Shown here: positions 56,451 through 64,000 of the stretch, in pieces
Layout of the letters: the number at the start of each line of letters is the position of its first letter
How positions within the stretch are numbered: the stretch's first letter is position 1
Source: Ignelater luminosus
Lineage: Eukaryota > Arthropoda > Insecta > Coleoptera > Elateridae
Direction of reading: 5' to 3'
DNA length: 64,000 nt
Assembly: GCA_011009095.1 (NCBI GenBank)
Contig: VTPC01000419.1
Span: 63,592-127,591, forward strand
The notes under the pieces: model-generated
What the model saw: only the letters and a program-made list of their open reading frames with translations
The model's database searches: none
What the model was told of the DNA's origin: nothing
Program-made: the position numbers and the translations under genes

Positions 56451-57600
56451 AGCAAAACTAAAGAAAAACGGGAAAATGGCAAAGCCAAGAAACGTGTGAA
56501 TACTTATCACAGAAAGAATAGAAATTGAGAAGAAGATTAGGTCTTCTTGATGTTCTTGTTTTTCCCTACGTTTCGCCTGTATCAGAAATGTGCATAGTCT
56601 GTTAAATGCCAAAAGTTTAAAATCTACTAATCCTACTACTTCATGTTACTTATGTTTAAATTTTTTTCTTTATTGAGTATCCATGAGTTTCATTCATTCC
56701 GTTCAAACTTTACAGTTGGTTGATATCACTTAATATTATTGAAATCCATCAAAGTTTTAAAATGAGTTTTTCTAAGTAACTTCAGTAAACAAGTATTTAA
56801 AATCACAGCGTTATTGAAAAGTATTTACCCAAGTGAACTGAAAGAAAACGTAAAATGTTGTCCTTTTATAATAGTAACTACCCCTTCAGTTGAAGAATTC
56901 CTTTTCATAACTCCATATTTAGTAAAAATAGTTTGAAACGTTTCTCACTGTGTTCTAGTACAAAAGCTTCCGTTCTTTTAATAAGAAATGATGAACAATT
57001 TTCACGTTACCCTGTGAAAATGCCGTTTTCATAAAACATAAAGCGAGCCTTGGTGATAAATGCTTCTGTATATTTTATAACTGCCAGTTTTACTGTGCAA
57101 GTTGCTATTTAACATCTTCTGAATATTATGCCAAAAATTTTCTTAAAAGAAACACGTTTCACTAAAAAAAAATAATCACCATGTATAAGTATTAATAAAG
57201 TAAATTCCACTTGACAGTTACCTTCAATTTAACGATAATATTGTAGGGCGTAGAAAACGAAATTCAAATTAGTTCATTAAAGCGTTAATATTGGCATGCT
57301 GGTAATAAATATGGACGTTGCGAGATTCAAAGCGGAGATTTACTTAATAGTGCATTACGTGCACGCGATGCTCTTTATCTTAGTGTTAGAAATTAATATT
57401 GTCTAACTGTTTTAATAAATCAACCCTTCCTTAACTCTTAACAAATTAATAATGTACAAAATTTAATATTTGTAGTGTTTGTAGTAAATTTTCTTAATGA
57501 GCAACAGGCTTTAAGAATTAAATTGCTTAATAAAGTTGTATACTACAGTAACATCGTAATAACCAAAACTAATTTCCTTCTACGTCCAGCAAAATGCTAC
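56451..57600. other. AT-rich stretch upstream of Osiris gene B
   Basis: No gene is recognised. It would hold upstream control sequence of Osiris B. No conserved site stands out except the TATA box annotated separately. Confidence 0.45.
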
Positions 57601-57603
57601 TTG

Positions 57604-57610
57604 TATAAAG
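57604..57610 (+). promoter_or_regulatory. Candidate TATA box of Osiris gene B
   Basis: TATAAAG lies 94 bases before the ATG at 57704. A weaker CATAAAAG lies at 57652-57659. Neither has a clear initiator at the right distance, so the choice is open. Confidence 0.35.
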
Positions 57611-57703
57611 TTTATCACATGCAACGTTAGGGTTGGTTACCAGCTGTAAAACATAAAAGCTCCTGTCAAGTAATATTTGCGCCATTTGCGGTTATTCCTG
57701 ATA

Positions 57704-58295
57704 ATGCATCTAATCGGTGCTGTGGTGTTCTGTGCCTTTTCCACATCTGTCCAAGCAGGTTGGTTCGAAGAATTAACCCTCAGCAGAGGACTTAAATTAG
57801 GCAGCGGCATTAGTCTGCATTTAGATCGTCTGAAAAGGGAAAATGCCTCGCTTTTAGAGAGACACGCTTTACGAGTAGATTATTCGGATGTAGGACTTAG
57901 CGTAGGAAAGGCTTTAAACAAGGATGCCGTGCAAGTTGGATTATACGTGGGCGACGGAGAAGTTGAAGGTGTGTATTTTGAAATAAAGTGCCCCTTTTAT
58001 TAACAATAAACTAAATGTAATAAAAACAGGTCGTAAGAAGAAGGTTGGGGAAATTATTGTGCCTGCAATGATTGGATTCAAAGCTACTGGAATAGCAGTT
58101 ATGATGTTCACAGCAGTAACGTTATTGGTATTTAAAGCGATTGGAATTGCCAAATTAGCTATTCTAGTATCAGCTGGAATTTTCATTGCTAAATACCTAC
58201 ATCAATACCACGAATCAACCTCTTATATGGAAATTGAACCTGCTTTCGCTCATCATCATCCTATGTACGAATACCCTTCAGCCACAGGTATTTAA
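57704..58295 (+). CDS. Osiris family protein (DUF1676), gene B; at least two exons
   Basis: Exon 1 is 57704-57968 and exon 2 is 58030-58295, with a 61-base phase-1 intron (GAAG|GTGTGT to AAAAACAG|GT). The start is ATG 57704; the frame upstream has only TTG. Residues 1-17 form a signal peptide (LIGAVVFCAFSTSVQA). The luminal part includes GISLHLDRLKRENASLLERHALRVDYSDVGLSVG as two pieces. Exon 2 starts with the basic GRKKK and a hydrophobic block, PAMIGFKATGIAVMMF then AKLAILVSAGIFIAKYLHQ, the family signature. It ends HHHPMYEYPSATGI at TAA. The usual AQ-LAY tail is missing, and ACAG|GTATTT at 58282-58291 could be a donor to a third exon, which I could not find. The N-terminal cysteine pair is also missing. 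Confidence 0.9.
57969..58029 (+). other. Short phase-1 intron of Osiris gene B
   Basis: It has GT-AG ends and 61 bases. It splits the glycine codon before GRKKK, exactly as the 1861-base intron of gene A splits the glycine before TARGKS. Confidence 0.85.
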
Positions 58296-59995
58296 AACAA
58301 AGTTTTGATTTGGGAAATAGATAACGAAGGACCTCTGCTAAAAACCATTTTTAGAGGAAATCCAGTAAAGTTTTGTTTAGTAACAATTTATACTCATTTA
58401 AATATCTAATAAGAATGAAAAATAAGTAGCTATAGATACAGGAACAAAAATATTCTCTAGATTTTCCAGTTTTGATTTTATTTACCCTTTATTTAGTTTT
58501 TTCTCCGTTGAAGGAATTTTAAAATTTATAAATGGGTCTGTTTGATTTTTTTTTCAAAAGCATGAAAAGAAAAATGCAAACACAATTTACGGTTTTGGCA
58601 GTGTATAAATCTTTTCTGTTAAGTGACAGATTATTTATACAATCATTATTTATTTTGATGAATACAAGAGTAAAACTTACTTTACGGTTGTCCCTAACAG
58701 CCTACAGAGTGATTAGTTGAGATTTTTGCATATTAATTATATGAATTTTTTTATTTCAACTGTTGGTGGTTGTAAAGGTCAAATCTCTTTCTAATAAATA
58801 CTATGTAACATTTTCATTTTAACTCATTGTCTGTTTGACGTCCAGAAAATTTCATCCTAATTTTTGTTTTATCAAATTGAATATTTCGTATGGCTTGGTA
58901 TTTTCTTACATCTTGGTAAATTGCTGTTTCTAATAATATATCAATATCAGGTTTAAGCGTGTTTACTGCGAAGCTTTTTCAAACTTTTCGTCAAATTTAC
59001 ATAAGTAAATTTTGGTTTTTGATTCTTTAAAAATTAATATTGATTTTTCAGTTAAATGGTTTTAGTATACAAAGTAATCAAAAAACGCAAATCGTTTAAC
59101 AATTTCTAGACTTCTAGGAATAACGATACGAGTCACTGAAACTCTCTAAGCAGTCATTTTTAAAATATTGTTATATACTATGTAGTTGGACACTAATCAT
59201 ATGATACATGTAAATAGCGTCTGCTTCAATTATCTGATATACCTTTATGAATGTCTCTGCTGTCTTCGATGAAAGTAAATTGCTTTGTAGTCTTTGAGTC
59301 TGGAGTTATTTACTAATCGGGAAAAGGTTCTATACTTTCTTTAAAAATATTTTTTTGCTGGTCATTTTTATTTAAGAACAATAGAAAAAAACAAGGCAGA
59401 ATTTCTTCTCCTTTTTTATTTTTGTTTCTTCTCTCACTTTAACCTATTCCGGGGTCAAAGTTCACAGTATACGTAGTATACTTTTTGGCATCTCTCTTCT
59501 GCTGCTTTGAAATTTAAAGCCTTTTTGGAGACCTATTACTTGCAGATCTTAGAAAATAACAGAACTTGAATCTGATGGTTTAGGCTTTCTCAATACAGTT
59601 TATTGGACGTTTCTTCCTTCTTCCTCTTTTCTTGCTTCTAATTTTGGATTTTCTACTTTTTGTTTTATCTTTTTGTATTTTTAGAAGTCATTAATTTTCA
59701 ATAACTAGTTTGATCTAGTATGTTTCCGTTTGAGTAGATCACTTGAATCTCAATGCAGCTGGTAGTTATTTTTAATTTGCAAAATTGTGCTTTGAATCTA
59801 TTTTGCTTTCTCTACTGTTCCAATTTATACCCTTTTACTTTGGAAGCTTACTTAGAATATCTCAAAAGGTATTTGATAGAATTAAATAAAATGAGGTTTA
59901 CCTTCACTTACTATTTTTAAGGTAAGTTCTGTTTGATTCAGTTCTGTCATCAAATCATTTTTGCACAGTAGGTTTCTAAAGTCCAACTCAGGTGG
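58296..59995. other. AT-rich stretch between Osiris B and a LINE
   Basis: No recognised gene. I looked for a third Osiris exon carrying a W-R...LAY tail and did not find one. A frame at 58532-58720 has no domain. Confidence 0.4.
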
Positions 59996-62040
59996 CTATA
60001 ACTATATACATATATCGCTTTACCACGTTCTACGTCTTCCGATGCAATATCTCCATACTTCTCTGTCGTTCCACATGTCCTCCACTAGATCTCTCTCCTC
60101 CATAGCTTTATCCATACCTTCTTGCCAGCTTCTTCTTGGTCTCCCACGTTTCTTTTTTCCTGTTGGTTTTCATTTTAATACTTGTTTAGGTATTCGGGAC
60201 TCGGGCATTCTTTCAATATGTCCGTACTATGTAAGTTGTCTGTTTTTAATTTCGTCGATTATTGTGTGTGTCACATTTATTATCTCTTTAATTCTTTCAT
60301 TGGTTACTCTTTTGAGCCTGGATTTTCGGGCCGCTGTTTTCCAGAAGTCCATCTCCGTTGCTGCAATCTTTGTTTCGTTTTTATTTGCCAGACTTTGCAC
60401 GAATATGTGATTATATTTTTCACTATAGTATCGTGTATTCGCTTTTTATTGTTGTTGCTTATGCTTTTGTCCCACAGTATACTATTTAATAACGTGAAGG
60501 CTTTCTTTCAATGTGCATTACGATCGTTAATTGCTTCATCCAACGTTCCCCTATTCGTGATTTTTAGTCCTAGGTATTTATACTCGCTGCAGCACTTAAT
60601 TTGCTCTCCTTGCTCAATAATCAAATTTTGTTGTTCTCCTCCAATGCACTTATATTCCGTTTTGCTGACGTTGATTTCCAAACCCCACTTCCGATATCCT
60701 TTGGTGAGTTTTCGTGTCATGTAGTGTATATCGTCGTAATCTTGGGCTATTAAAATCTGGTCGTCCGCGAAACATAGTGCATAAATCATTTCGTTGTTTA
60801 GCAGCAGTCCCATATTTCGACATTTCGTTTTCCATATTCTGAGCGCTTGCTCTAAGTAAATTTTGAACAGACTTGGAGAGAGACAGCATCCTTGTTTCAG
60901 TCCTTTGCTTGCGCTGAATCCTGTTGTGGCTTTATTACCCATTTTCATTTTTGTTATAGGGTGTTTATATAGCGATCTGATTGCTTTTATTAATTCGACA
61001 TTGATGTTAGTGCTCTCCATGGCTTCCCATAATTTTGCAAGAGGAACGCTGTGGTATGCCTTTTTTAAGTCTACATATACTAAGTGGACTTTCTGGTTCA
61101 CTGCCGTGTATTTCTCTATGATTTGAGTAATTGAAAAGAGATGATCGATCGTGGATCTTCAAGCTTCTTCCTGGTATTCGGTTTCAATTTTATTTTTTAA
61201 AACTTTGCCGTATATTCTACTAATGGTACTCGTTACCGATATTCCCCAATAATTTTCACATTTCGTTCGTTCTCCTTTTTTATGAATGGGTGATAAGTAT
61301 GCTACATTCCATTCCTGTGGGATATCGGCTCCATTTATACAACCTTGAAAAAATTTTTTATGGTGCTCTAATAATTTCTTTGTTCCTACTTTAACATGTT
61401 ATGCTGGGATATTACTGGGTCCAGAAGCTTTTCGATTTTCTAATGAATTGCGTGCTTTCCTAATTTCCTCTGTTGTTCTTATCGGAGATCCACTGTTTAT
61501 ATATTAATCTGGGAGTGTTTTATTTCTTCAATAAAATCAGATCGATTTTCTGTCAAAAGGTTCTTCATATATTCTTCCCATTTTTCTAGGGTGATTGGAG
61601 AGATAATATCTTTATTCTTTTTTTTTTTCTTATATTTTTATGAACCTCCAGGTTTCTATATTTTTTCGTCCTCCTAGATATGTGGTGATGCTCTGACAGT
61701 TTCTCTCCCATGTGTCATTTCTACTCTTACAAATTTTTCCCGCACTTTACTTCGGGCTTCTTTATATCTAATTTTATCTTGTATGCTTTTGGTGCTCAAA
61801 TATTTCTGGAATGCCTTTTTTTTACTTTCTATGTCTATTTCTATTTTCTCATTCCACCAATAAGGTTTTCGTTCATTGTTGTTTTTCTCATATATTCCTA
61901 AGGCTTCATATGCTGCTTGGTGAATAGCGTCTTTAAAGTATCGATAATGTTTTTCTGTATTTTCAAGATTCATTCGTTGTAATCTATTATCCATACGACC
62001 TCTATACAGTCTTTGCACACTGTCGTGTTCCAGACTCATT
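59985..62040 (-). pseudogene. Linker, reverse transcriptase and C-terminus of the RTE-like LINE
   Basis: At 62039-61674 the linker includes KPYWWNEKIEIDIESKKKAFQKYL, the characteristic WWN motif followed by a basic helix. After a broken stretch (61670-61110, where RT blocks such as IPQEWNVAYLSPIHKKG are legible) comes a clean frame at 61101-60508. It has YVDLKKAYHSVPLAKLWEAM with the first Asp, GLKQGCCLSPSLFKIYLEQ, and ALCFADDQILIAQ with the catalytic pair. GLEINVSKTEYKCIG and YKYLGLKI follow. The C-terminal part at about 60500-60000 reads ILWDKSISNNNKKRIHDTI, then YGHIERMPESRIPKQVLK and KRGRPRRSWQEGMDKAM, ending near GRRRTW. Confidence 0.9.
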
Positions 62041-63258
62041 AGATTATGTCTTCTCTCTTCTATTTGTTCGTACTGATCTTCCTGTATTTGCTGTTCCTTT
62101 ATTCTGTTTTGCTGATATTGTAGTATTATTTTTGCTCTAAGAAAATGGTGATCGCTGCCACATGTAGCGGGTCTGTATACTCTAACATCATTTATTTTTA
62201 TTTTTGTATTTTCTTTGAAATGATATAATCTATAATTGATTTTAATTCTCTTGTTTCCAGTATCCAGGTATATTTATGTATTGAGCAATGTTGGTAGAAA
62301 CCATTTAGTATTTTTAAGTTATTCAGCTTACATAGTGAAATTAACCTTTCAGCATTGTCATTCAGTGTATCTTTTCCGTATTTACCAATAGTGTCATCAT
62401 CTCTTTTTTTCCAGTGAGGCTGTTAAAATCTCCAAGTATGACTACTTCTCGTGTTTTTCCTGTTTTTATTATTTCACTATTTACCTGCTGGAAAAATTGT
62501 TCTTTACCAGCTACTAGTAAGTCATCATTAATTGCATAGACACCTATATAGTAAGTCTGTGTTCCCGAATGCATATATTCATCTTAATGCTTCTCTCATC
62601 GATTCCTTCCCGTGTAGTTATGTATTTTCTGTATTTCCTATGTATTAAAATGGATACTCTTTGGCCTGCCCTGTTTTCTTTTGAGACACCGCTATAGAAG
62701 TGGTCCTATCTACCCAAGTTTTCAGAACCTTGTCCGCTTTTCTTAATCTCCGTTAATACTGCTACATCTGTATATGGTTGTTCCATTTCGTGAAGAATTT
62801 TATTTGTTTTCCATGAGATTACTTGAAGATTCCTTGTTCCAAAATACATTATCCGTTTTCTTTGCTTGTTTCGATTTTGTATATCTGTCTTATTCCGAGG
62901 CTTGAGATTTGGCTTTTTAACATTTTTTAATTTTTGCGGGTAACGAGGAGTTAGCCCGACGACCCAACCCCCTATCCGGAGAACCAAAATTTTCTGTAGG
63001 GGTTTTCTCCCTTAGTCAAAATGTACCGATTTTAAAGCGCCGGAAACTCGCATTTCACCCTTTTCCGTTAGCTGCGTAACGCACATCCATTGTACGCCAC
63101 ATATTGCCCAGTGGTCACGGCGGGGACATGAAAGTAGGATTTGTCGATTCGTCTTTGGTAGACTGCGGGCATTTCTTAGAGTTTTACTGAAACCGAGGTT
63201 TCGGCGGTCTTGGCTTCCTCCAAGGCCCAGTACCGCCCTTTGACCACCTATAACTATA
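59996..63258 (-). mobile_element. RTE-like LINE, nearly full length (about 3.26 kb), degraded
   Basis: It lies on the minus strand, with its 5' end near 63248 and its 3' end near 60007. The 11-base repeat CTATAACTATA is found at both edges (59996-60006 and 63248-63258), suggesting a target duplication or an A/T-rich tail repeat. Endonuclease, RT and a C-terminal arginine-rich segment are all present in order, interrupted by stops and frameshifts. No poly-A tail is seen, consistent with RTE-like elements, which end in short repeats. Confidence 0.85.
62350..62990 (-). pseudogene. Endonuclease domain of the RTE-like LINE
   Basis: The N-terminal motif is FGTRNLQVISWKTNKILHEM in 62987-62706, followed by DVAVLTEIKKSGQG, which corresponds to the LxxxTExKxxG block of the family. 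At 62574-62362, GVYAIND and VVILGDFNSLTGKK give the central catalytic strand. Stops separate the segments. The SDHxxV end of the domain is not clear; a candidate CGSDHHFLRAKI lies at about 62165-62125. Confidence 0.8.
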
Positions 63259-63510
63259 ACTAAGAATTCAAATATAAGTCATTTTTTGATAAGTGGGCAA
63301 ACCAGTGTTTTTGGTGACCGTTTGTATTTCGAAGCCACAGTATGTAGTGTTACTACCCGTAAAACTGTTTTTATACTTTCCTGTTTTTGGCTACTACTTT
63401 ACTAATTTGAAAATATTTTTTCTTTTGCAAATATGATTTAGTCTTTTTTTTTTCTTTGTTGTTGCTAGTTTATTGCAACTTTTAAACATAAATACAACAC
63501 AAACAACTAT
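63259..63510. other. Short spacer
   Basis: AT-rich sequence with T runs; no feature. Confidence 0.4.
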
Positions 63511-63516
63511 ATTGCT

Positions 63517-64000
63517 CTAACTTGAAATGACTGCTCCCGTGTCTGCTGCTTTCGTAACTTTCGCCTTAGTACGTTCCATCAAAGTGTGGACGTGCTCTGG
63601 AATAAAGTGACGGAATTTTGATTTATTCTCGCAGACGTTTTGTTTTAGCTGGTACCAGAAACGATCAATAGATTTTAATTGGAAGACATTTGGTACATTT
63701 TCAGTCTTCGGAGTATATCGTAGTCCATACTTTTCAAATACAGCTATTATATTCTTAGCGTAATGAGAACTTGCCATGTCAGACCAGAATGCATACTGAC
63801 CATCTGAATAGTGTTTGTTTACAGAGTCTGGAAGCGGCGATATACACTTGGGACCGGCCTTTCCTACTAACTGCTAGCCATACAAGAAGTTTTGATGGAA
63901 ACTTGGTAGTATGGCGGTTGAATTTGACTTCTGGATTGATTTTTGTACCTTCTTTATAAAAGTATAACTTATGTCCAGCGCAATCACTACCGTCAAAAAA
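63517..64000 (-). pseudogene. Tc1/mariner-superfamily transposase fragment, cut by the window end
   Basis: The clean frame 63777-63517 reads MASSHYAKNIIAVFEKYGLRYTPK as two pieces, then NVPNVFQLKSIDRFWYQLKQNV. Tc1-like and related transposases carry (F)WPDLASSHYA at the second catalytic Asp and P-N-P---RPIE-(F/Y)W-LLK at the third position. Here the RPIE block reads KSID, so the last catalytic Asp/Glu position is Asp. Upstream, at 64000-63780, another phase gives GHKLYFYKEG, KFPSKLLVWLAVSRKG and SDGQYAFWSD, so a frameshift lies near 63790. The N-terminal half is outside the window. The superfamily branch is uncertain. Confidence 0.8.

Noticed and set aside
60182..60724. 180-codon plus-strand frame
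   Set aside because: It lies opposite the RTE-like RT C-terminus, which has clear motifs.
1..64000. CRISPR arrays, operons, integrons or phage modules
   Set aside because: The sequence is eukaryotic (spliced genes, LINEs, mariners), and no regularly spaced repeat-spacer pattern exists.

Overview
This window is AT-rich, intron-containing animal DNA, almost certainly from an insect. The strongest evidence is two genes of the Osiris family (DUF1676), which is known from insects, among many degraded retrotransposons and Tc1/mariner elements. A telomere-like TTAGG-derived array also fits an arthropod. The transposon mix is compatible with a beetle, but the order cannot be fixed from this sequence. 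There is no prokaryotic operon, CRISPR array or rRNA gene.

Host genes are few. The last two exons of an unrecognised gene sit at 121-369 (+). Osiris gene A is on the minus strand, with exon 1 at 17711-17357, a 1.86-kb intron, and exon 2 at 15495-15188. Osiris gene B is on the plus strand at 57704-57968 and 58030-58295. Both Osiris genes carry a phase-1 intron at the same place, inside a glycine codon just before the basic and hydrophobic block. They probably belong to the Osiris cluster, pulled apart by transposon insertions. A 274-codon ATG-initiated ORF of unknown nature lies at 54552-53728 (-).

The rest is mostly transposable elements. From left to right:
- a CR1/Jockey-superfamily LINE (about 1.0-4.06 kb);
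- a Ty3/gypsy element with 101-bp LTRs and a GTAAC target duplication (5564-9625);
- a 418-bp tandem duplication (11986-12821);
- a hAT/ZMYM1-like transposase remnant beside a Tc1-like remnant (21.05-23.56 kb, minus);
- a second Ty3/gypsy element (26241-33848, minus) whose right LTR is split by a nearly intact Jockey LINE (30514-33776, plus);
- a LINE 3' fragment (37.56-38.06 kb);
- a 1261-bp mariner with both terminal repeats (39094-40354);
- a 3.0-kb LTR element with no recognisable coding capacity (44843-47866);
- a 551-bp internally deleted mariner (48147-48697);
- two adjoining minisatellites (53.39-53.87 kb);
- a mariner remnant (54.63-55.46 kb);
- a Jockey RT remnant (55.55-56.45 kb, minus);
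- a near-full-length RTE-like LINE (about 59996-63258, minus);
- a Tc1/mariner fragment cut by the window end.

No autonomous element is intact; each has stops, frameshifts or truncations. The least explained object is the noncoding LTR element at 44.8-47.9 kb. It has clear LTRs, primer-binding site, polypurine tract and target duplication, but carries a 16-bp GCCGAT repeat array and a duplicated leader instead of gag-pol.
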